From NCBI GenBank assembly GCA_047629355.1, contig JBLHWU010000245.1, positions 1 through 8,683 on the forward strand: a DNA stretch of 8,683 bases. Reading direction: 5' to 3'. The notes beneath the pieces were generated by a model. The model was not told the origin of the DNA. It did no database searches and saw nothing but the letters and a program-made list of their open reading frames with translations. Made by a program: the position numbers and the translations under genes. This stretch comes from CAYUNA01 sp047629355. Its GTDB lineage: Bacteria > Bacteroidota > Bacteroidia > Chitinophagales > Saprospiraceae. This document shows, piece after piece, positions 1 to 7,822 of the stretch. The first letter of the stretch is position 1. Every line of letters begins with the position of its first letter.

Positions 1-187
1 AGAATCATATTTCCAATTTTTATTTGATGTATATTTATTTTAACTCAATCAAAAATGTACCCCAAATGTTGTTTGTCTCAAAAGAATCATTTAATTGAAA
101 ACAAAATTATATTCTGAAAAATAGATTCTTTGGCTATAAAATTTCCAAACAAGCTCTTAGTTTATTCGTTTCACGTTCCTTACTAAG

Positions 188-221
188 AAACGCACCAAAG
201 TATAACAACCTTGGTGCGTTT
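188..221 (-). terminator. Hairpin downstream of the peroxiredoxin gene
   Basis: A perfect 11-bp inverted repeat (AAACGCACCAA at 188-198, TTGGTGCGTTT at 211-221) encloses a 12-nt loop, about 57 nt after the peroxiredoxin stop codon. On the minus strand the 3' arm ends in TTT, but CTTAGTAAGG follows, so the U-tract is poor. It may be an intrinsic terminator or an mRNA 3'-end stabiliser. The + strand version ends in GTTTAGTTT and could equally serve a gene to the left of the window. Confidence 0.45.
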
Positions 222-277
222 AGTTTACAACTAATTGCTAAAAACCAGTCACTTTTACAATCTTTACACGATTCGGA

Positions 278-916
278 TTAATCCAAATCCGGTTGTGGTG
301 TCATTCGCAAATACGGCTTAATCACCGTATGCCCTTTCGGAAATTTAGCAGGAATATCTGCATCCGAAATAGATGGCGAAATCACTACATCTTCCCCATG
401 TTTCCAATCTGCAGGCGTTGCAACGCTATAATCAGCAGTTAACTGTAAGCTGTCGATAACGCGCAAAATCTCCAAGAAATTCCGCCCCGTCGAAGGTGGA
501 TAAGTTAGCGTCAATTTCACTTTTTTATCCGGCCCAATCACAAAAACAGTTCGAACGGTTGCCTTCGCATCTGCATTCGGATGAATCATGTCATACAACT
601 CCGCTACGTTGCGGTCATTATCTGCAATGATTGGAAAATTTACTTTTACATTTTGCGTCTCCTCAATGTCTTTAATCCAACCTTCGTGGCTCTCAATCGG
701 GTCAACACTGACCGCAATCGCCTTGACATTTCGTTTTTCAAACTCCCCACTCAACGCAGCCGTTCGTCCCAATTCTGTGGTACAAACGGGCGTATAATCT
801 GCTGGATGCGAAAAAAGCATGCCCCAACTATCGCCTAACCATTCGTGAAAATTAATCTCGCCCTGTGAGGTTTCAGCGATAAAATCTGGTGCAATGTCTC
901 CTAATCTAATTCCCAT
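278..916 (-). CDS. 1-Cys peroxiredoxin, Prx6-type
   Basis: This is a thiol peroxidase that would reduce H2O2 and organic hydroperoxides in the cytoplasm; no signal peptide is visible. The 212-residue protein carries the peroxiredoxin active-site motif PADYTPVCTTE, with the peroxidatic cysteine at Cys45, His37 and Thr42 beside it, and the supporting arginine at about Arg122 (ATVRT). Cys45 is the only cysteine in the protein, so no resolving cysteine exists and a 1-Cys mechanism follows. The C-terminal region (about 166-212, from DWKHGEDV to PYLRMTPQP) matches the extra C-terminal domain of the Prx6 group, and the length fits that family. The ATG start fits the conserved N-terminus (RLGDIAPDF). 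No Shine-Dalgarno is seen, as is normal in Bacteroidota. It appears monocistronic, with 172 nt separating it from the upstream DUF4291 remnant. Electron donor and regulator cannot be read from the sequence. Confidence 0.96.
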   Translation of the reverse strand: MGIRLGDIAPDFIAETSQGEINFHEWLGDSWGMLFSHPADYTPVCTTELGRTAALSGEFEKRNVKAIAVSVDPIESHEGWIKDIEETQNVKVNFPIIADNDRNVAELYDMIHPNADAKATVRTVFVIGPDKKVKLTLTYPPSTGRNFLEILRVIDSLQLTADYSVATPADWKHGEDVVISPSISDADIPAKFPKGHTVIKPYLRMTPQPDLD

Positions 917-1088
917 AATTGAAATGTATTTTGCGTAATTACTTTCGTGAAAGCAATTACTATTTACCTAAATAAAGTCTGATATTAAAAGGAGTAGAAC
1001 GGCAAAATGTTTGATTGGAGCTGTTAAAAATAGCTAAAAGGAACGGTTATTTTAGAAGCGTCAGTCCAAGATTTGATATAATAGCTGT

Positions 1089-1688
1089 CTACTCATCAAA
1101 ATCAATAACTCGCTCAAATGGTACTTCTAAATTAGAAAAATCGCCCTTGACAAATACTACTTGCACTCTTACAAATTCAAAAATATCCGCAATTTCAACA
1201 ACCCACTCCTTATTAAATCGCTGTAAAATATCCCCACGCAATCCCAATTGAATCGCTTTGTGTTCCAACTTTTCCCCGGTCGGATTGTGGTCAGAGTCCC
1301 ATTGCAAACGCACACTGGAATTGGCTAATGCAGTTTTCCAATTTTCACGCGTCCCGTATTTTTCTTCTTTAAAAGTTGAATGCACCGCTTGTCGTAAAAT
1401 TTCTTCAAAACCTGATTTCTTTAATTTTATGGCTAAAATGTGTTCCTGCCCAGGCTTCGTCGCCCATCCTGCACGGTACATCATCCACATAAAGTTAGGC
1501 TTAATCCAAGTCATTCGCGTCATCAAATAATGCGAGCCATCAAAACGTTGGTTCGCCGCCACATACGTCACAATTTTTTCTTAAAAGACTTAATAAACTA
1601 TTATTGTCTCGTCGTCCGTTTGCGCGACGATGTGTTTTCCTCTTTTGGGTAAAAGAGCTTGTTGTTCATTGTAATTTTCCAGTTTCAT
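1089..1688 (-). pseudogene. DUF4291 family protein, interrupted by two in-frame stops
   Basis: The reading frame from the ATG at 1688 to the TAG at 1089 is exactly 200 codons, about the usual size of DUF4291 proteins, whose function is unknown. Codons 1-32 (MKLENYNEQQALLPKRGK, then ...TIIVY) and 37-199 form one continuous family-like protein in one frame, but codons 33 and 36 are both TAA (1592-1590 and 1583-1581). The expected family text here is roughly VYQAF, so codon 33 was probably CAA (Gln). Downstream the family core is well kept: RMTWIKPNFMWMMYRAGWAT at about residues 58-77, then KPGQEHILAIKLKKSGFEEI and VRLQWDSDHNP. A restart at the GTG of codon 40 (1571) would give a 160-aa protein lacking the conserved N-terminal strand, so loss of function is likely but not certain. 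The good state of the rest suggests recent inactivation. Family assignment is from memory of the motif. Confidence 0.85.
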
Positions 1689-2118
1689 AGTTTAATTAAT
1701 TTGTGTTTACTTTAAACTTAATTAATTTTTAGAAATGTTTAATTCCAATATTGACTAAAAAGTTCCTGCTCATTCGCATTTAAGTAAGTGCCCCTAAATA
1801 ATCGACACTTTTCGACAGGACTATTTTCCGTTTAAAAAACTTAAAAACGCCTTCAATAGAAGGACTATTAAAGGATTTTTTAAATTTCTTAAACAAAAAA
1901 TATCGGCTGTCAAAAGTGTCGATTATTTAAGGTCACCTACCTATTAAAAAAAACGTTCAAAACCAAACAATTTTCGTCCAAATCTGAACAAACCAAAAAA
2001 AGAATAAATCCCATAAATTACTGAATATCAATACTTTAAGAATTTGGCATATCCATTGGATTCAATAAAGAAGTTATCCATCGTGTGCCGTATGCAATAA
2101 ACTGTCAACCATCCAACT
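1689..2118. other. Intergenic region between two divergent broken genes
   Basis: These 430 nt separate the divergently oriented DUF4291 and permease pseudogenes. The middle is occupied by the MITE-like foldback listed separately. Next to the DUF4291 start there are two direct copies of TTAATTAATTT (1692-1702 and 1718-1728, 26 nt apart), which could be operator-like but may only reflect base composition. From 1944 to 2118 I see no ORF, no clear TAnnTTTG promoter and no strong hairpin, so the permease promoter is not recognisable. Confidence 0.6.
1781..1943. mobile_element. MITE-like foldback element with terminal inverted repeats of about 38 bp
   Basis: The left arm (1781-1818) and right arm (1907-1943) are inverted copies matching at about 33 of 37 positions plus one 1-nt indel. 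They include a perfect 18-bp core, TAAATAATCGACACTTTT at 1795-1812 with its reverse complement at 1912-1929. A second imperfect inverted pair lies inside (1830-1847 with 1876-1894), and a small hairpin, CCTTC-AATA-GAAGG, sits at the centre (1850-1863), so almost the whole 163 bp can fold back on itself. There is no ORF inside. Small size, long terminal inverted repeats and no coding content are what a non-autonomous MITE or the shrunken remains of an insertion sequence would show. I could not define a convincing target-site duplication. A terminator is unlikely because the flanking genes point away from it. Confidence 0.6.
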
Positions 2119-4549
2119 ATGCTACAAAATTACTTTAAAATCGCCTTCCGCAATCTATTAAAATTCAAAGGATATACTGCTATCAACATTGGTGGTCTGG
2201 CAATTGGCGTGACTGCTTGTTTGCTCATTCTTCAGTTTGTCATTACTGAATTCATCGTTGACCAACACCACGACAATGCCGAAAATATCTACCGAGTAGA
2301 TACCGAGTTTTTCATTAACGACCAGCAATTTAAATCTTCCAGGACTCCCCCTCCTATTGCCAAAGTGATGCAATAAGATTTTCCAGAAGTTATCAAATCG
2401 GCGCGCGTTTATAAAGTACCTGATGTCAGCAAATGACTATTGAAATACGAAAACCACGCATTTTTTGAAAGAAACGGCATTTTTGCAGACAGTACCCTTT
2501 TTGATATATTGACATTTGATTTTTTAAAAGGTGATAAAATGACGGCTTTGAATCAGCCATTTTCAGTTGTTTTATCCAATGAAGTTGCAAAAAAAATTAT
2601 TCAGTGAAGCGGACCCAATCGGTAAAACCATCGAAATCAGCAGCAGTTGGGGCGAAAACGAATATCAGGTCACTGGTGTTTTTAACCGTAAAAAATATGC
2701 CTCGCATTTAGCAGGTAATTTCTATGTATCGGGCATGAGTGGCAATATCGGACAACGCTTTTATCGGCTATCAGAGTGGGGCGGCAACAACCTTTATTAC
2801 ACTTATATTCAATTGCAAGACGGTGCAACAAAAGAGGCAATTGAAGCCAAAATTTCCGACTGGTTAGAAGGTCACGCTGGCGAGCGATTTCGAGAACTTG
2901 GTATGCACAAAGAGCATTATCTGACCCCAATTACTGATATTTATTTGTACACAGGAAGCAGCAATTGGTTTGGTGATAAAGGCAACATTACGTTTTTGTA
3001 TTTGCTAATGTCGGTGGCGGCATTTATCATTTTGATTGCCTGCATTAACTTCATGAATTTGGCAACAGCTAAAGCAACTTTGCGTGCAAAAGAAGTAGGT
3101 GTTCGCAAAGTAATCGGCGCGAGTCGAGGCATGCTAATTAAGCAATTTATGAGTAAAGCACTGGTATATTCCACCTTGGCAGTCGTTTTTGCCTACGTTT
3201 TTTCAGAGTTGTTGATGCCACTTTTTAGCGAACTGGTAGATAAAGATTTGACAATTCAAAGTTTGAATACTTCAACAATTTTGGGTTGTTTGATTGGTTT
3301 TATTTTACTGGTAACTTTGGTAGCAGGTAGCTATCCGGCCTTGTATCTTTCGTCATTTAGCCCTTCCAAAATTTTCAAAAATGACTTTGGCAACAAACTG
3401 TCTTCCTCACAAATTCGGAAAGGGTTGGTCGTCCTTCAATTCATTATTTCCATCGCTTTGATTCAAGGAATTTTGGTCATTAATGAGCAAATGAATTTTA
3501 TTAGCGAACATAATTTGGGTTTCAATCCAGAGGCAAAGCTCATCCTGCCCATCAGTAATTATGAGGTGTCTGAACGAATCAATCCACTACGAAATGAGTT
3601 GCTAGAAAATAATCAAATTAAAGAAGTTTCCACTACCTCCAACTACCCCGATGGCTCAAATATGGAATCCTATTTTTATTTTAAAGAAGGACAAACCCCC
3701 GATGAAGGATTTCATGCGTTGACGACCTACATCACCCCAGAATATCTAAAAATGATTGATTTTGAGTTGCTAAAAGGTCGATTTTTTGATGCAAATCGAC
3801 TGGCGGATACCGCAACAACTGCAGTTATCTCGGAAATAACCATGAACGGAATGGGTTTTAATATAGATAATGTTTTAGTCCAAAAGGTCTACTACGAATG
3901 GGACGGTATCCGCTATGAACGAGAAATCATCGGAATCGTAAAATATTTTCATACCAGGTCGTTACATTATACCATGCAGGGACAAATTTTTGCTTGGCAG
4001 CCCAGTTGGAATAACAATTTTGTTATTGCTTCTGTAGAAATGCAAAATCTAACGACATTGATAAAATCCATCGAACAAACGTGGACAAAAATCAACCCTG
4101 AAGTGCCCTTTGAATATCAGTTTTTGGATGCTCAGTTGCAAAAAAATTACGCCACCAACCAACGCATGAATTCCTTGATTTCTTGGGGAACAATGTTGGC
4201 AATTTTCATCTCCTGCATCGGACTTTTGGGCTTAGCCGCCTTTGCTGCCAAACGTCGCGAAAAGGAAATTGGCATCCGAAAGATACTCGGTGCATCCATT
4301 CTCAATATCGTCAGTATGCTGTCCAAATATTTTGTTAATTTGGTCATTATTGCCCTCATCTTGGCTACACCAATTGCTTAGTACGGCATGAATCATTGGC
4401 TTCAAAACTTTCATTACCGAATTGAGATGCCGTGGTGGTCGTATGGAATTGCAGGAATTTTAGCAATTACAGTAGCCTTGGGAACTATTGGGTTTCAATC
4501 CTTGAAAGCGGCGAGGATGAACCCTGTAGATAGTTTACGAAATGAATAG
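2119..4549 (+). pseudogene. FtsX/MacB-type ABC transporter permease, degraded
   Basis: The original product was a membrane permease of about 810 residues, of the two-module FtsX/MacB_PCD type common in Bacteroidota. From the ATG at 2119 it begins MLQNYFKIAFRNLLKFKGYT with a first membrane segment at about residues 20-41. A periplasmic MacB_PCD-like domain follows, then an FtsX module with its signature KEVGVRKVIGAS (about 3091-3126). A second periplasmic domain comes next, then a second FtsX module with KEIGIRKILGAS (about 4262-4297), and finally the last helix and the usual tail LKAARMNPVDSLRNE. The frame is broken by TAA at 2374-2376, TGA at 2434-2436, a +1 shift in the run of eight A at 2589-2596 (seven would restore the frame), and TAG at 4379-4381. 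Sequence homologous to the family continues across every lesion up to the TAG at 4547-4549. No ATPase gene is adjacent; such permeases often stand apart from their ATPase. A fragment read from 2567 would lack the first helix and the last one, so function is unlikely. Confidence 0.9.
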
Positions 4550-4751
4550 GGGTTTTCAAAATAGAAAATGAGTCATCTGGAGCATTTTCACATTACTTTC
4601 AAAAAAAATATTAAAATTTAATTTATCTTTTTGAACCTAAATTAATGGTTTAATTCTTTGATAACTAGCTAATTATGATTCAAAAATCACTTTTCATACT
4701 TTTCTTTAAAACCAAAAAAATCACTTTTTTTAATTTTTTTCTCGAAAAAAC
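4550..4751. other. AT-rich spacer upstream of the tRNA promoter
   Basis: No plausible gene is seen. The stretch is very AT-rich, with phased A and T runs at 4714-4720, 4725-4740 and 4745-4750 directly upstream of the tRNA promoter. These could act as an UP-like, curved-DNA activating region. A weak inverted repeat (GAAAATG at 4564-4570, CATTTTC at 4583-4589) follows the permease remnant but has no T-tract. Confidence 0.5.
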
Positions 4752-4782
4752 TTGCATTGTATTCTAAATTCCTATACTTTTG
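4752..4782 (+). promoter_or_regulatory. Bacteroidota-type promoter of the tRNA-Val gene
   Basis: A -33 element TTG (4752-4754) is followed after 20 nt by TACTTTTG (4775-4782), an exact match to the Bacteroidota primary sigma factor -7 consensus TAnnTTTG at the usual spacing. Transcription would start near 4788-4790, leaving a leader of about 55 nt before the tRNA. A/T tracts lie just upstream. Confidence 0.8.
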
Positions 4783-4843
4783 CGACCGCTTACGAAAAGA
4801 ACGTTATTCAATAAATGAATTGAAGTTCTGTCAAAGCAAGATT

Positions 4844-4921
4844 GGGTGATTAGCTCAGTTGGTTCAGAGCACCTCGTTTACACCGAGGGGGTCGGGAGTT
4901 CGAGTCTCTCATTGCCCACCA
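4844..4921 (+). tRNA. tRNA-Val (anticodon TAC)
   Basis: The cloverleaf can be written out in full. The acceptor stem is GGGTGAT (4844-4850) with ATTGCCC (4911-4917). The D arm is GCTC...GAGC. The anticodon stem is CCTCG/CGAGG around the 7-nt loop TTTACAC, giving anticodon TAC, which reads GTA and other valine codons. The T arm is GGGAG-TTCGAGT-CTCTC. The discriminator is A (4918), and CCA (4919-4921) is encoded in the DNA. The acceptor stem has two adjacent G-U wobble pairs (4-69 and 5-68) and the T stem one, so it is somewhat weak, but all canonical positions are present. It stands alone, with its own promoter and terminator. Confidence 0.96.
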
Positions 4922-4926
4922 ATATT

Positions 4927-4959
4927 AAGCCTTCATGTACAAACATGAGGGCTTTTTTT
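4927..4959 (+). terminator. Rho-independent terminator of the tRNA-Val transcript
   Basis: A 12-bp stem (AAGCCTTCATGT at 4927-4938, ACATGAGGGCTT at 4943-4954, with one T-G wobble) has a 4-nt ACAA loop. It is followed by an uninterrupted run of seven T (4953-4959). It begins only 6 nt after the encoded CCA, which makes the tRNA a one-gene transcription unit. Confidence 0.93.
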
Positions 4960-5095
4960 ATGCCTATTTTAAAAAAACTCCTTTCCTGATTGAACAATAT
5001 TAGCAATTGCTTTATCTTTACTTTTAATGTGTTCTATTTGAGCTAAAACATTATTACCGTGTAACAAAAATTCCTGTAAGTCCTCCCGACGCAAT

Positions 5096-5165
5096 GGGTT
5101 CAGCCCACCTCGTCGATTTTGCCTAAGAGTAAAAGGTATGAGGTGGGCAGAACCCACCTCATACC
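5096..5165. repeat. REP-like nested palindrome
   Basis: A perfect 13-bp hairpin (GGTATGAGGTGGG at 5135-5147, CCCACCTCATACC at 5153-5165) has a 5-nt CAGAA loop. About 28 nt to its left, GGGTTCAGCCCACCTC (5096-5111) is the inverted copy of GAGGTGGGCAGAACCC (5140-5155) with one mismatch, so the unit contains overlapping inverted repeats. The GC-rich stem stands out in an AT-rich spacer. There is no T-tract in either direction, so a terminator role is less likely than a dispersed REP or BIME-type repeat. That identification is inference until further copies are found in the genome. Confidence 0.55.
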
Positions 5166-5239
5166 ACAGGATAAAATAAACTCTTGCTACCGTTTAATCA
5201 TTCCCTATTTAAACAAATTCTATAAAAATTTCTCCCTGT

Positions 5240-7822
5240 ATGCGAGCATTAAAAAAATTATTCCTTGGTCTTGTTATTCTCATCATTTTACTCTTGGCAG
5301 CAGCGATTTTTGTCGCCTCTGTTTTTGAAGAAAAAATCGGTCGCGCGCTGATTACAGAAGTCAATGCGGGATTGAAGTCCGAGTTAAAGGTTAAAAATTT
5401 TGACCTCTCCTTAATTTCTGGTTTTCCAAAAGCATCCGTCAATTTGTACGATGTAGTTTTAGAAGATGCCTTCGGTGGCGTTCTCCTGGAAACGGAGGAA
5501 TTATCTTTTCGATTTGGATTATTCAGCTTATTTGGGTCAAAAATTAAAATACATACCATATCTATCGAAGACGGGTCGTTGTTTATTAAAATTGATAAGA
5601 AAGGGCGAAAGAATTACGACATTTCCAAACCCGTCAAAATGAAAAAGCAACCAACGAAAAGTGAGGGATTAGGTCTTTCTTTAGAAGAGGCGATTTTAAC
5701 AAATATGGAGTTGATTTATGAGAATGAAAAAGTAAGAGAAACAATCGTTCTAACTATCGAAAATATGCGCCTTGCGGGGGAATTCGCCAATCAACAATAC
5801 GAATTAATCAGCAAAGCAAGTATTAAATCGCGGTTTATTGAAATTGGCGAGGCGCGCTATTTGGTCGGTAAAAAATTGGGCTATGATGCCGCGATTTTTG
5901 TGAACCAAGCCAACGGCGCCAATGAATTTCGGAAAGTAAAATTAATGGTGGAAGACAACATTTTTAACGTTGAAGGTTTTCTGACTAATTTCAAAAATGC
6001 AACAGATTTTGCCCTGACCTTTAAAAGTAAAGACGCTGATTTGAACTCGCTTTTACAACTGCTTCCGCCTGAACAATTGAAGGAATACGGTGATTTTTCA
6101 AGCGATGGAACCTTATCGGTTGATGCCTCCATCAATGGCGAATTGAATGCAACTTCCAATCCCGCAGTTGATATAAAAGTAACATTAGAAGACGGCAAAA
6201 TCACGAGCGACAAGATGGATGGTTCGGTGAAAGATGTATCTTTTATCGCTAATTATTCCAACGGCAACAAGCATTCAATTGAGACCGCAACTTTCGATAT
6301 TAAAAATTTTAAAGGCTATTTCAACCGGGATTTAGTAGAGATGGATTTAGCAATTAAAGACTTTGAAAACCCTTTGATTGATTTTAATATTGATGGCAAA
6401 ATTGATGTGGAAACGGTTTACGGTCTGCTTGATAATCCTGCGGTTACGGACGGAGATGGAGAGATTGAATTCAAGGCAATTCGACTGCGCGGCCGCTATG
6501 AAGACATGATAAATCCGGGGCAAATTGATAAGGTAAAACTGGATGGAGAAATCAATTTTGACGATGCCGAATTAACTTTTAATAATGAAGAAATTACGTT
6601 TGACAAAGGTCGTTTAAAACTGGATAACAACCTTTTATTGATTGAGAGTTTTGAAATCGAAGGGGTTGGCAGTGAGTTGAAAATTGATGGCCGTTTTGAA
6701 AATTTATTACCCGTTTTATTTGCCGATTCTTTGAATACCAAAAATGCAGAATTGGTGTTTAATGCTAAATTACATGCCAGCGAATTGGATATCGAACGAC
6801 TGATTAATATGACCAATATCCAGGTGGAGGAAGCAGCAGTTGGTAAGGAAATTTATGATTCGATGTTGGTGGCAAAAGGTATCGACCAAGAGCGATTGAC
6901 TAACTTATTGAATGGTCGTTTTGAAGCGACTTTCGATGAATTTTCTTACGGAAAAGTAGAAGGAGAAAACTTCACGGGGCAACTTCGTTTTGACAACAAT
7001 GCCATGCAAATCAAGGGTGAAACCAATGCAATGGAAGGTTTTATGGATTTGGACGGCATTTACTATTTTGAAAAAGCACCGCGTTTGGTCGTCAATGTGG
7101 AATGTGTAGAAATTAATGTGAATGACCTTTTTAACCAAACAGACAATTTTGGACAGGAGTTCTTATCCGCTAAAAATCTGCGGGGTTCGATGAATGGAAA
7201 ATTTCACATTCAGACGTTTTGGAATGAGGCTGGCTATTTTCAATATGATAAATTGCGGGTTTATGCAGGTATTGGAATTCACGATGGAGAGTTGCGGAAT
7301 TTTAAAATGTTAGAAGATTTTTCGACTTATATAAAAATGGATGATTTGCGGCATATTAAATTTACAAATATGCAAAATTGGCTGGAAATTCGGCGGGAGA
7401 AAATTTATTTCCCAACGATGTTTTTACAAAATAATGCGATGAATCTGACACTGAGTGGCGAGCATTCTTTTGCTCAAACAATTGAGTATAATATTCAGGT
7501 CAATGCTGGACAGATTCTGATGAATAAGTTTAAAAAGAAGAATAAAAAATTGGACCCTATCAAGTCTAAAAAACGAGGGTTATTTAATCTTTATTTTAAC
7601 GTCAATGGTACCGTTGATGATTTTGATTATAAAACGGATAAGAACGGTGTGACGAAAGCTTTCAAAAAAAGTGAGCATCGAAAACGGGAAATTAAAGCGA
7701 AGTTGATTAAGGAATTTGGGACGGCGCAGATGTTGGATAAGGATAAGAAAGTGATTGAATTTAAAGAGATTCCAGAGTTGGATGAAGGAGATGGAGAAGA
7801 CGAATTTATTGATGGGTTTTAA
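5240..7822 (+). CDS. AsmA family envelope protein
   Basis: The 860-residue protein starts with a short basic stretch (MRALKK) and one strongly hydrophobic segment at about residues 7-29, giving a membrane anchor with the rest outside the cytoplasm. After the anchor comes the typical AsmA-like start (EEKIGRALITEVNAGLKSEL...), and then a long series of beta-strand segments of the type LDGEINFDDAEL and LKIDGRFENLL. Near residues 685-765 lies an AsmA-type C-terminal region (HDGELRNFKML, then IKFTNMQNWLEIRREKIYFP and LTLSGEHSF). The far C-terminus is lysine-rich and then strongly acidic (ELDEGDGEDEFIDGF). AsmA and TamB relatives form long grooves thought to carry lipids between inner and outer membrane; this role is inferred from the family. 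The frame is fully intact. The ATG at 5240 is the natural start because it immediately precedes the anchor. No operon partner lies on the same strand in the window. Confidence 0.88.
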   Translation: MRALKKLFLGLVILIILLLAAAIFVASVFEEKIGRALITEVNAGLKSELKVKNFDLSLISGFPKASVNLYDVVLEDAFGGVLLETEELSFRFGLFSLFGSKIKIHTISIEDGSLFIKIDKKGRKNYDISKPVKMKKQPTKSEGLGLSLEEAILTNMELIYENEKVRETIVLTIENMRLAGEFANQQYELISKASIKSRFIEIGEARYLVGKKLGYDAAIFVNQANGANEFRKVKLMVEDNIFNVEGFLTNFKNATDFALTFKSKDADLNSLLQLLPPEQLKEYGDFSSDGTLSVDASINGELNATSNPAVDIKVTLEDGKITSDKMDGSVKDVSFIANYSNGNKHSIETATFDIKNFKGYFNRDLVEMDLAIKDFENPLIDFNIDGKIDVETVYGLLDNPAVTDGDGEIEFKAIRLRGRYEDMINPGQIDKVKLDGEINFDDAELTFNNEEITFDKGRLKLDNNLLLIESFEIEGVGSELKIDGRFENLLPVLFADSLNTKNAELVFNAKLHASELDIERLINMTNIQVEEAAVGKEIYDSMLVAKGIDQERLTNLLNGRFEATFDEFSYGKVEGENFTGQLRFDNNAMQIKGETNAMEGFMDLDGIYYFEKAPRLVVNVECVEINVNDLFNQTDNFGQEFLSAKNLRGSMNGKFHIQTFWNEAGYFQYDKLRVYAGIGIHDGELRNFKMLEDFSTYIKMDDLRHIKFTNMQNWLEIRREKIYFPTMFLQNNAMNLTLSGEHSFAQTIEYNIQVNAGQILMNKFKKKNKKLDPIKSKKRGLFNLYFNVNGTVDDFDYKTDKNGVTKAFKKSEHRKREIKAKLIKEFGTAQMLDKDKKVIEFKEIPELDEGDGEDEFIDGF

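Larger units (their letters stand above)
4922..5239. other. Intergenic region between tRNA-Val and the AsmA gene
   Basis: These 318 nt hold the tRNA terminator and the REP-like palindrome listed separately. Before the AsmA start codon (5166-5239) there is a possible weak promoter: TTG at 5184-5186, then 19 nt, then TATTTAAA at 5206-5213, which is only a partial match to TAnnTTTG. No Shine-Dalgarno precedes the ATG at 5240. A 62-codon GTG-started frame on the minus strand (5157 to 4969) is judged not to be a convincing gene. Confidence 0.5.

Noticed and set aside
1..187. A possible gene end or promoter at the left edge.
   Set aside because: No open frame of note exists on either strand. The TAATTTTG at 109-102 on the minus strand matches the -7 consensus but has no TTG at the right distance upstream.
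581..838. Plus-strand open frames across the peroxiredoxin gene (581-838 and 588-797).
   Set aside because: They are antisense shadows of a clearly conserved peroxiredoxin and show no family features.
2587..2598. The run of eight A in the permease gene as a programmed frameshift site (A AAA AAA slippery heptamer).
   Set aside because: Restoring the frame needs a +1 shift, whereas the heptamer type promotes -1. Two upstream nonsense codons and one downstream would still block the protein.
1089..4549. Stop-codon readthrough or an alternative genetic code explaining the in-frame stops.
   Set aside because: TAA, TGA and TAG all occur as interruptions in these two genes, while the intact neighbours use TAA and TGA as normal terminators with no internal stops.
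4564..4589. A hairpin after the permease remnant as its terminator.
   Set aside because: The stem is only 7 bp, AT-rich, with a long loop and no T-tract.
4911..5109. GCCCACC shared by the tRNA 3' end and the palindrome downstream, as a possible attachment-site pair for an integrated element.
   Set aside because: The match is only about 7 nt, there is no integrase, and the interval between them holds only a terminator and spacer.
5209..5559. A 116-codon minus-strand frame over the start of the AsmA gene.
   Set aside because: It overlaps the membrane anchor and first AsmA segment of an intact gene and has low-complexity, shadow-like composition.
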